NCBI RefSeq assembly: GCF_964340395.1
Contig: NC_135558.1
Location: 5,859,001 to 5,923,000, forward strand
Length of the DNA: 64,000 nucleotides
Origin: Glandiceps talaboti
Taxonomy: Eukaryota > Hemichordata > Enteropneusta > Spengelidae
Direction: 5' to 3'
The notes below the pieces were generated by a model. It was not told the DNA's origin and did no database searches. It saw only the letters and a list, made by a program, of their open reading frames with translations. This document shows positions 37,414 through 50,200 of this stretch, piece after piece (the first letter of the stretch is position 1; each line of letters opens with the position of its first letter). The position numbers were made by a program, and so were the translations under genes.

Positions 37414-40400
37414 CAGTATCTGTTTACACTGTGTATATATAGACCGGATGCATCTTTTATTTGTTAAAAGTCAAGGAATTCCGTCAAATAAACCATAATT
37501 AGATTTCATTGACAGATACTTGAAATGGGAGGGACTTGGGGAATTACTATGTTTGTTTTTAACACTTGTGAGTTTGTAGTATGTTTAACAATTAAATAGT
37601 AGTTGTATACTCTTTTGATTTCAGTACTGCTGTACATATATGTATTTAAAGGTGTGGTTGAATACTGCATGTAAATTAAATCAGACCACAAGATTAATAC
37701 ATAGTAAACATTTCAAAAGGTGTCCAATTTATGAAGGAAATCACTGGTGAAATGTCTTTCAGATTAATGCCTGTGATCCATAATGTCCTTGTATTGTAGC
37801 AATGTTTGAATAACAATTAGATGGAAAGTGAGTAACTCCCAGGGTATTTGCTAAGGTTTAGGTACAGAAAGGAGGAAGTCAGGTACAACTAACATAAATT
37901 TAGATTGTAAGATATGTCCTATTGTTCAGTTGTATCAGTGCTGGCTGATAGAGGATAGGGTATTATGTTGTATCTTACATTGTACCATCACTGGCATCAG
38001 TTAGTTTGAGAACCCTGGTAAAGTGACTTGCAATATAGGTTTTAATAAAAATTACAAATAAAAACACTGATCAAGGCAGTGACAATGGCGTTGGGGTGGG
38101 GTAAAGGAGCAGGGGTTGGGAAATAAAGCACTGATCATACTGTATGACAAGGGGGTGGGGATGAGAGGTAAAGCAGTGTGATCATTGTGTTTGACAAGGG
38201 GGAGGGAGGTAAAGCACTGATCATACTGTATGACAGTAGAGCAGTAGTAGAATATTTTATTACAATAAGTTATGAGTAACGTGAGGTAATTCCTCCCACC
38301 ACATCAGGCGTATATGTCACCTTCAACAAAAATTGATACACTGGCTGTAGAGAAAGGTTAAAAGAAAGGTTACAATGAGTGGACAGCTCATCATATTCGA
38401 GTGTCAAGTGACTTGACATACATTGTAATATGTGACTAAATTTATCAAATGTACTCTCTGAATGCTGCACAAATAATCGATACAGTTCAAAGAGCCTCAG
38501 CTATGATATGATCAAAATGACATTGTTTTCCTGGGATTTTTGTGTCAAAGTTCAATATTAATGATGATCCATGTGATTTGTACCAGCAATGAGTCAGACA
38601 ATTACAACTCCACAACTTAGACATTCCAATCCACACCTGTATAATCCACCTATTAAAAAAAACACATATAAAACACAATTGTATTGGTTTATTGAGAGTA
38701 AAATTTCATTTTCTTTCTTTTTTTTGGGGGGGGGGGCAGTAATGATCAAGTTTGATAATAGTTATAATAATAATAATACTATACTAAAATAATAATGGTT
38801 TATTTTAATACACCTCAGAACTGTGAAAGAATTTTTGTTTTTGTAAATTACATGGAATTCTCAGTACCTGCAATAGCATTTTACCTCATGCTAGAGTGTC
38901 AAAATAGAACAAGAAGTTTGAGTTATTGTCATGTGCACCTATATTAATACATGTGAAACACATGGTACGGAAGTTAGAGTGTCGACCAAGAAATTTTTAT
39001 GATGCACCGAGGCAGTAATATTCTATTTCATATTAAAAGTCTGGGAAAAAATAACAACAATCACTGGAGAAATCTGTGAAAATCTTGTAAAAATTGTAAA
39101 CCAAAAAAACAGAACTTCTGGTAAACCAATAGAATAAGCTCTAAAACACAGTCATACACAAAAACTGATGTGAACCATCAACAAATTTATTTTCACAAAT
39201 TGACATGGAACAGAAATGTTGCATTGTTCTATTCATTCACCTACAGCCTCATACCAGAGTAATCCAGCCTGCCAATTATATGTAGTTACAATGTGTGCAA
39301 TCCCAAATTTTAGTTTACAGTTTGCACTTACATTCAATATTCATACAAGAATTATAAAAACGTTATCATAATATACCACAATTTAAAATTAATTAGATTG
39401 ATGTTTAATACCTCTCTATATGAAGTGTGATGGAACTATAATCAGCTCTGTTGAATTTTCCATTTATGTAATATTTTACTAATCCCAATCTTGTTAGATT
39501 TACACTGATGCTTGGGGACACTTTATTTACAATGTAAATACTGTAGCTAAATATGTACTGGGTGAGACCAGTACAATATGTATATAATGTTTGATATGCT
39601 ATATGTGAGTGGTGACCTCACCCAACAAGATATTTTTGGGTAGTGAAATTGATGTAGTGAAATTGACACTTATCCTAACATCATCATCATCACATTGATC
39701 TTATCTGAAAGTAATTTACCTGAACAAGGTCAAATTCCGTAACTCCCACTGTGGTGAGGTCATTGTCTTTTCACAAGGCTAAACAAGGTATAAGGTCAGT
39801 CCTAATAAAGTGTTTCTATTCATACAAGCATGCAGTACATTTCATTTTCTTTGATGAATACTCCCATATAGAATGTTCTATTGCATTGGTATGAATACCC
39901 TCGGCTCTTTAAACACATTCATATAAGTGTATTCACCTTCATTTGAATATTCAACACAGAGATCCATAATGCTACCTCACAAACATACTATTCAAATAAT
40001 AAAATCTAGTTAGGCAAAATACACAATGAACATCACAAATTTCTGTAGCCTGTGTCCCTGTCATTCTCCATGGTATTTCTTATGTGGTGTTAAATTTATA
40101 CAACAAAACATGGTTGTTTTACAGGGCCAACAGGATGGGGATGAAATAGGTGTTTTAAATGTACATAGTTCAACATGACACACGAACCTGTAAACCTGTT
40201 GGAATTTTCAGGTTTATTGTCAGATGCATTGTTTACATACCTGAAATGTAGGAATGTATGTGACCTGTTTTATCATGAACTCAACTTTAGCCTAACTCTA
40301 TCTTTATTCTGGCCCTTGGTAGTTAAAAGAGTATTTGTACTACCTTACCTTTTAAAGGAAATTTCATAAAGATTATATCTCAAAACATTGGTCACTTGCG

Positions 40401-43400
40401 TTAACATTCAAACATAGCTATTTTTCAACAGGCTATCATGTATGTTAATATATCCACCACTAGAGTGTACATGTTTATGCATACATGTACATGTACCAAC
40501 AGTTAATTTTGTGAGAAATAAAACACAGAATATTTAATTTAAAAGTGATTTTATGTCTGTGATTGAATTGTACCAAACTATACAACATATAATGTGATAG
40601 CCTAGTGCTGTTCTTCATTGAAAAAAGGGTTGTAGATAATTCAGTACCAAGCATCCAGACTAGTATAGTAGTAGTAGTAATATGAAGGCATGCAGCCTGG
40701 TTCATCATGTACATGTAACAACACAATACAAATCATCAAACTGTAGTTAGACTGAACTGGTCCTCCTCAACCAACTACATGTAGTTTTAACCCCCCCCCC
40801 CCCCCTTGGGAAAGGTGGTAACTCCCAGAACAACAAAATTGAAAACAAAGGACACCATACAATGTAGAAAGGATATAGAGGTAAATAAAGCAATCAAGCG
40901 TACATCAGGTTTTAATCCAAATGCATAGAAATGTACCAGGTTGTGATTAGGTTGATGTGCTACTAGTACTAGTAGACACAATGTATGTAGACAAACCACT
41001 GCAGTAACCCATTGTAAACACTTTTCTCATAAAAATGAGAAGTACAATCAATGATTATTTGTCTACCTACGTGTTACTCATCATATTTAACAACATTGTT
41101 AGACTGCACCTATTGAATGTAAAAATTGTTGGGTATACAGAAGAACACTTGTCTCAGCCTTCAAAGTGATAATAATTTTTCATTCAAATATTATAAAAGC
41201 CAGAAAGAGCTATTTCAACCTGGCTATTAAAGTACTTGACTATCCATAGCCACTATAGCACTGGCTCCTTCAGTCCGTGTGTTTTACTGGAGTGCTAAAA
41301 TGAAGTAAAGTAATTTGAAAAAAACATTACAATCTGGAAGTGTTCGTCAGTATCAATGTTAAATCAGAAGACCAACTGCCAAGTTAGTATAGTGATGTCC
41401 TTCATTGTGTTAGTATCCAGACTACAACCAAGTTGAAACTACCAAAAAAAAGTGTACTACATTATGTTCATATTTTCTACCCTTTGCTTGTATAATCCAA
41501 GACTAGTCAAGTATCTGTTGTCCGAGTCTCTGTTTTAGCAGTCTGGCTGTTTTCCCGTAGCGTGCAACTGTGTGCATAGTACTGTGTGCAGGACTAGTTT
41601 AGGTTCTGTTGTCTCAGTCAGGGTCTGGTTGTCTTTCTAAACATGCAACGTATGCTTAGAAGTACTGTGTGCAAGACTAGTTGAGATTATAAGCCCTGCA
41701 GTCCATATCTGATCTGGATCCAATCTGAATTAAACTGATCCAGATCACATTAATCTGCATTGAATCCACTTTCCTTCGTCACTAAAAAAAGCGAAAGACG
41801 GATTCTCTTCAAATTACATTAGCATACGTCCAAACACTACCAGCTTCAATTCAGATTACTTATTATCAAACTAATTCACTTGAGTATGCGCCTGTCCACA
41901 TCAGACGTAACTGACCACGACTTGATTCAAATTACTTTGATCCAGATCAAAATCCCCACCAGAGTAGGCTTCAATCTGGATCAGTTAATTCAAATTAGAT
42001 GAATTAACCACAAGTATGGACAGATAAATCAAATCGGATCCAGATCAGATTTTGTAGTTGGGACAGGCTTTATGTTGTCTCAGTCTGTGTTTTAGCAGTC
42101 AGGGTCTGGTTGTCTTTCTTAACATGCAACTGTGTGCTTAGTACTGTGTGCAAGACTAGTTAAGATGTCTGAGAGTGTGTTTTAGCAGTCAAGGTCTGGT
42201 TGTCTGTCTTAACATACAACTGTTTAGATGATGTCTATTCATGTTACAATTCATTGGGTGTTCTGCATGACTGAAGTCATTGCACCTGTCCTTTCATGCC
42301 CATAATTTAGTAGCTGAGAAGTTCATGTCTTTTATCATCGTAAAAATAACAACAGTGGTGCTCTATGCTGCCGTTACACGTGATACATCATTTGGTACAT
42401 TTTTATAAGCCAACACACATTTACCTGCAGGCATTCTTATTGTAGAGTGGCAAGAAGCCTGTGGTACAATGATACATGTACATGTATACTAGTATGTGCT
42501 AAAGTATAATTTATATAATATATATTGTCCAGGTTGTCTGACGTTTGATAATTCTGTACTTGTTCAAGACATGCCCTTTTCAGACCTTATACATGTACCT
42601 ACCACCACACCACCTCACACCCACCCTGTCATGTCCATACCACCCCACCCTGCCCTGCCTCACCCACACCACCCTACCCCCTTGGCAAAACAGAATCCAA
42701 TTTCCATCAAAATCTAATTTTCATTAAGATCATGATCATATATCTTTACATAATACCTATTTAAAATTAATGTATTACATGGAATAAATAGCTTGGCAGA
42801 CATTACTGGTGACTGAATTTCAACCCATTGTAATTAATATGCATTACAGATGTTTGCACAATATAATTAAAAAATATGTTACATTGTATTTGAAAATGTC
42901 AATAACTGAAATGATGAATAAAATATATTACTTTGTATTTTGGTCACATTACACGGCTCAATACATCTGTATTTAGAAATGATACTACTTCATTGGATTT
43001 GAACAAATGTGTTTCTCATATATATATATTCTTGAGTCAACATACAGACTAACCTGCCAATGTGGCATACAGAGCAGTGACCTCACATAACAGTGTCAGA
43101 TGGTATACATGACCTGAATTCTACCAAAATGAGTGCTGTTTTATGTAAATATACCGTACTTACACATGTACATCAGGACTATTGTTATGGAGTGTTTTTT
43201 GCCATGATTGGGAACCATGGTAACAGGAAGGAACTAATACGGTAAAATATGGTAAAAACTGAAATAGTTTCCATGACATTGTACCTTAACATTGGTTGGT
43301 AACCACGGTAAAAAGAACAAGGAAATTTCAATGTGGGTAGATTTTATCTACTTACTGCTTATATCAACACTGACTGTGTGTGTATTGATAGAAAATAGAC

Positions 43401-44157
43401 TATTGTTGCTATCCAAGGTCAGTAATAATAGATATAACCTTTGACCTCATGGTAAATAACATGGCGGACTTACAATACAAGTGCACAATTCAAACCAAGT
43501 ATTGCTTCATAAAGATGACTCATAATTTAACATTCTTGATATATTTATGTAATATGAGGATTATAACAAAAATGTGTACAACAATAAATGAAAACTATAT
43601 TAAGAACAGAGAAGATATAGCTTTATTACAACCGTATAGAAAAATTGACAATTCTATTTGGGTATATAAAGTGTAATAAAGAACACTACTACTAAATAGG
43701 CTAATAGTATAAGTATATAAAACAATTTTCTTGATTAAATATTTTACATGATTTGCATACACACTCTTCCATGTTTAGACTTAGTCTAGAGGCTATCCAT
43801 GGCTTTGAATCCTTTTCTACATCTAGAGGAATGAGAAGTCGTGGAACCAAAAGTTGTTCATGCAAATGCATTGAGTAAACTCCAACTGTTAGAATGATGT
43901 AAACAAGTAAATAGCATCCTGATATGACAAATGTACCATATTTGGGCATTGTGTAACTGTCCACAAGAAACACTAACTTGTTATTGGGTAGAATTCTGTG
44001 AACACAAGCATGATGATAATTGGCTTTGTTTGAATTTGTAATTTCATTTCGGCTCCTCATTCCTCTAGATGTGGAGAAAGATTCAAAGCCATGGATAGCC
44101 TCTACACTAGCTTAAACTCAACATACATACACACACACACACACATACACACGCATG

Positions 44158-44225
<68 letters not shown>

Positions 44226-47200
44226 ATTTGAATCAATCATTTCTCTTCATATAAAAGTATTAGTATAATATTGTCACATAAAGGAGATATCAATAAATTT
44301 CAATCATGGTAGAAATAGAACACCTTTGATGCCAAGCACACAATGTCCTAGTATAGGTGATACATGTACATTTGTAGCATCATGTTTTCTGTGTAGTAGA
44401 TATAACACTGGTATATAATAAAAAAAAGAAATTTTCCTGTGATACCAACAAAAGCTGGTATGGGTCACAGATGTGTTATGATTCATTCATAACAACATTA
44501 GTACTGCAATGTCACACAAAATAAATATAATATTAGTTTTCTATTCTATATTACGATACATATTGTATTTTGATGATGTACATGTATTATAGTTATACTT
44601 CTGTAAATTTAATGAAACAAATATGTTTGCTAGATGTCATTAGAGATATGTTTACATACATAAAACATAACCCATAACTCATATCATTTCCATGTTTTTA
44701 ATAATTCAGTCGATATAAAGGATTATTTGATTTCCATTGTACAGTGTATGGATTGTATGGATTATATTTCATTGAATCAACACATGTACTCATGTACTTC
44801 TGAAGAGTGATTATATGTGATGATTTCAGGAAGTATTTTTTTAAAACCTCCCTGGCAGTGGCAGAAAGTGAGAGACCAGAGATCTGTCTTTGTTAACATG
44901 TCTATTTCCTCATGGATCTCAAATCAATATAACTTGTATGTTAAAATATTATTTCAAAAAGTTTGTGTTTTTTGCGGGCATGGAAATGGTTACTACCAAA
45001 CCAGAGTGACTATAGAGTTTCAATCAGGTGGCACAACATTTTTTTTGACGTCTCACACAATGTTTTTTTTGTCGGGAATTACATAAAACAAAATGCAAAC
45101 ACTGATAGCACACAAGTATATGAAATGATACAAAACGTCACTGTCGGGATGAAACAAGGAAGCGTCAAACACAGTATAACTGTTTATTTGTTGTGTTTAC
45201 AGTGAGATAAAATGCAACTTCATTTTGTTTGGGTAATTTATAGCAAAAAGCTTGTGTGAAATGTAAAAATTGAAACTGCATAGTCTTTGTGGTTTGGCAA
45301 TGGTGGTACATGTAAGTTAGTCTTGATTGATGGTTCACTTATTTTCACATCGATTCAAATTCTCTGAGACAAAAAATTATCCTAACTTTGGGATGTGGCC
45401 ACTGCATATAGTCTGGATGCCAACATGGTCTCTATTGTGAGTGTAGGTGTAAATGGTAATGATACTGTATAGGAACTAGACTATGTGAGTGGAGGTGTAA
45501 ATGGTAATGATACCGTATAGGAACTAGACTATGTGAGTGGAGGTGTAAATGGTAATGATACCGTATAGGAACTAGACTATGTGAGTGGAGGTGTAAATGG
45601 TAATGATACTGTATAGAAACTAGACTATGTGAGTGGAGGTGTAAATGGTAATGATACTGTATAGAAACTAGACTGTGAGTGGAGGTGTAAATGGTAACGA
45701 TACTGTATAGGAACTAGACTATGTGAGTGGAGGTGTAAATGGTAATGATACTGTATAGAAACTAGACTGTGAGTGGAGGTGTAAATGGTAATGATACTGT
45801 ATAGGAACTTGACTGTGAGTGGAGGTGTAAATGGTAATGATATTGTATAGGAACTTGACTGTGAGTGGAGGTGTAAATGGTAACGATACTGTATAGGAAC
45901 TAGACTACAGTGTGAGTGGAGGTGTAAATGGTAACGATACTGTGTAGGAACTAGACTATGTGAGTGGAGGTGTAAATGGTAACGATATTGCATAGGAACT
46001 AGACTATGTGAGTAGAGGTGTAAATGGTAACGATACTGTATAGGAACTAGACTGTGAGTGGAGGTGTAAATGGTAATGATACCGTATAGGAACTTGACTG
46101 TGAGTGGAGGTGTAAATCGTAATGATACGGTATAGGAACTAGACTGTGAGTGGAGGTGTAAATCGTAATGATACCGTATAGGAACTAGACTATGTGAGTG
46201 GAGGTGTAAATGGTAATGATACCGTATAGGAACTTGACTGTGAGTGGAGGTGTAAATGGTAATGATACCGTATAGGAACTAGACTGTGAGTGGAGGTGTA
46301 AATGGTAATGATACCGTATAGGAACTAGACTATGTGAGTGGAGGTGTAAATCGTAACGATACCATATAGGAACTAGACTGTGAGTGGAGGTGTAAATGGT
46401 AATGATACTGTATAGGAACTAGACTATGTGAGGGGAGGTGTAAATCATAATGATCCTGTATAGGAACTAGACTATGTGAGTGGAGGTGTAAATTGTAACG
46501 ATACCATATAGGAACTAGACTATGTGAGTGGAGGTGTAAATCATAATGATACTGTATAGGAACTAGACTATGTGAGTGGAGGTGTAAATGGTAATGATTC
46601 CATATAGGAACTAGACTGTGAGTGGAGGTGTAAATTGTAACGATACCATATAGGAACTAGACTATGTGAGTGGAGGTGTAAATCGTAACGATACTGTATA
46701 CTATTAGGAACTTGACTGTGAGGGGAGGTGTAAATCGTAACAATACTGTATAGGAACTAGACTATGTGAGTGGAGGTGTAAACCGTAATGATACCGTATA
46801 GGAACTAGACTGTGAGTGGAGGTGTAAATGGTAATGATACCGTATAGGAACTAGACTGTGAGTGGAGGTGTAAATGGTAATGATACTGTATAGGAACTAG
46901 ACTATGTGAGTGGAGGTGTAAATGGTAATGATACTGTATAGGAACTAGACTATGTGAGTGGAGGTGTAAATCATAATGATACCATATAGGAACTAGACTG
47001 TGAGTGGAGGTGTAAATGGTAACGATACCATATAGGAACTAGACTACCGTACTATTGGAATGGAGGTGTCATTCATGTGTCCATTTAAATTTATTACTGT
47101 TTATCATCCCATATGTATTTTACAGTCTATCATATTGATAAGCATTCAAGTATTTGAGATAAGTAGATGCAATTATTCAAACTTTTGCCATAAAATATCC

Positions 47201-50200
47201 CTGTAAAACTGACAAGGAGGTTCTGTTTTTGTGCTCACGAAAATGGTTACTGGTGTTGTCCAGTATGTATTTACACTTTTTCATATCAATTTTGCATTTA
47301 AGTGTCTGTCATAGAATTTTCCAAATTATCATAACTTGTATCATGACATGTAGACTATACATTAGAATGGTGATGGCATTTTTTCAACCTTAGAAATGGT
47401 TACTGTTGCCAGCTGAGTCCATATTTACAATGTACTCACAAGGTGCATATCAGTGGGTATTCAAGTGTCTGAGATAAATTTCACACTTTTAGTGATTTAT
47501 TAGCAGAGAGTAGTCAAGACTCTCAAATAAACAACTCAGTAACATTGATTCATATAGTCACGTACATGTACATCTCTATGAGTGAAAGTTTTTATAACAT
47601 CAATACAGAAACCAATACTGTTGGCAATGTTTGTAGAACACTTCAGTAAGAGTTATGTTATTCTGTATAACAAAGTAGCATAACAATTCTTGAGAATGCG
47701 TTCAAACAATTTCTATCAGAAAATAAATATTGACATTTGTTATCAGGCATATCTGATGAAAATTAGCATTTATGATTGAACAGTGACTGCAATAACTTGA
47801 TCAATAAATAAATACATGAACCATGTACAGACCAAGGGGACAATGAACTCTCTTGTACATTCACCTGATAGGTTCTAAGATCGACCTGCCACCCCTAGTT
47901 GTTATAGTAGTACCGCCCATTCTATAGAAAACAGATGGACTAAACCAAAATAAAGGGGTGTTTAGGATGACCATATGATGTCACTTTAAAACATAGTAAG
48001 AGAAGGCAGCTTCGAAACAAAAAATAGATTTACACCAGAATACACAGTATCAATCTGATTAAAATCTGATGTGGTAAAAGTGGCTAAATGCTTTATTTAC
48101 CTCTATTTCCATCGTTTAGTGTCGTTTGTTTTTGTTCCGAATGACTCGGAACAAAAACAAACGACACAAAACGATGGAAATGGAGGTAAATAAAGCATTT
48201 AGCCACTTTCACCACGTCAGATTTTAATCAGATTGACACAGTATATGACTATATACGTGGACTTAAACACTAAAATGTAAAACTGCTGAAAAATCTTCCT
48301 CCATAATTGAATGCATAGATGAAATTATATTCCTATAGATAGATACAGTGTATAATAAACTGACTATCAAAATAACCTGAACTGATGTTGATATTATGTA
48401 AACATTGAAATGAGGTTTAGTATATGTGCACCAAAATATTAATATCTAACTATAATGTTATTTCAGGTGGTTTTTTTTATTGAATTTGATCCATAGATTA
48501 AAAGGACATGAATTGTGTAGTGATCACATAACCATAAAATCCCAAAGAATGGTTCTAATTTTGGTAGTTGATTAAAAACAAGATTATGGTTTTTTCAGTA
48601 CAAGTCTGGAGTGTATTGAGGTGTACAAATATTGCATGTCATTAATACTATAAAATGGTGAATACAGTACTCCACCAATCAATACACAACAACTAATTTT
48701 AATAACATACCAATACTATGAGCTATTTCTATTCATAGTGCCAGCATGTATTAAACAATGTGACCCAGTTTGAGATTAAGCTGATATTACATACATTGTA
48801 TTTATAATTTGAGAAAGATGCCACAGTCACTATGATGTACATGTATATGTAGATTTTAATACTGATTGTTTGGTTTCATCCCTCACCCTCACCCTCACCC
48901 CCAACCACCCACCCTTTCAATATTCATCCTATATTCATTTATACATACTAATGGTATGTTTGTATATTGGTGAGACATGCCTATACCTGGATGTCTATGA
49001 TTGGCTGTGTTTTATCAAATTTCTGAACTGCTATTTATTCTTCTATCTCTACTTATTTCAATATTTGATATTTTAGAACAGTCTGTTTTATTACACCCAG
49101 TGTGTGTGTGACACGCCTACTGGATAATCTGATATGTATTTCATCCAGGTGCTAAAGCAAGCCTGATTAAAATCTGATGTAGATAGCTAGTTTGCTTTAT
49201 TTACTTCTATTTCCTTCATTACTAGGTTGTTTTCAATTTTGTTGTTCTGTGAATGATCACCTTCCCTCGCAGGTGATCACTCACAGAATTGAAATTGAAA
49301 ATAAACAACAAAATATGAAGGAAAACAATTTAGCCTAGAATCCAGGCAAATGGGATTTTGAATTTTGATTTACCCATCTCATGTGATGGGGAAATAATGA
49401 ATTCAAAACCTATGTGGATTCCAGGCTAAGAGCAGCTGTATTCCCATATCAGATTTTAATCATACAGGTGTTAAAGGTGAGATGATTATCCTACTTTATC
49501 CTTGTATACCTACAAAGTACTAACAGTGGGAAGGGTAGTTCTATATACATGTACATGTAGGTCATAAACATAGCAATGAGGCTGACACCCCTAATACTCA
49601 TCAGTCATACTGGAAAATGAATTTCATGATCAAGGTTTGAAGATGAAGCTGGTGACCCCAATATGCCCTTCTATATTATACTATTAAACGATGCCACATG
49701 TTTTATAACCAGGGTCAAAGGTTAAAAATTTGTAACCATTATTAATTCTGACATATTTCAAAAGGTTCAAGATAATGACATTCAAGCCAATGAGTGATAC
49801 ATTTAGTTGGAATGTCATGTCTACTTTACTTTCAGTTGTACATAATTATATAATTAATATGAAGGTATGCGAAGTAGAGAAATATGAATATCAAGTACTA
49901 ACAACATTCATATTTTATACAGTGTGTCATATAGTTATGATGATCATGACAAACTACTAACACACTAAAAACAACACAAATTTATGCCTAATGTGCATTT
50001 GGATAGACAGGGCTACAGTACAAAATACTGCGTGATTCACACATATCATGCATATTTGTATCAAGCATATTACATAAATGTACCAACAATAGAGTGATAT
50101 ATGATGCTTTGTAGATTGCGATACATTAGATCAGATTTGACATACCAAAGCATGTCACCCGATCTATTGTACAAACTATTCATAGTAAATCATAATTTAG

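Larger units (their letters stand above)
34006..41520 (+). other. Phostensin-like intron 1, 5' part
   Basis: AT-rich intron DNA without supported coding sequence. Contains a 19-bp direct duplication (ATGCTAGAATTCCAATGG, 34783-34820), a CA tract (37339-37411), a GGGGTGG-bearing imperfect tandem repeat (38060-38240), a G11 run at 38726 and a C15 run (40791-40805). Confidence 0.75.

Noticed and set aside
45625-45993. 122-codon minus-strand frame with HLHSHSLVP repeats
   Set aside because: Direct translation of the 45/48-bp minisatellite, whose units are multiples of three.
48881-48912. CACCCT-like repeats resembling telomere sequence
   Set aside because: Only four or five units (CCCTCA), not TTAGGG, and inside an intron.
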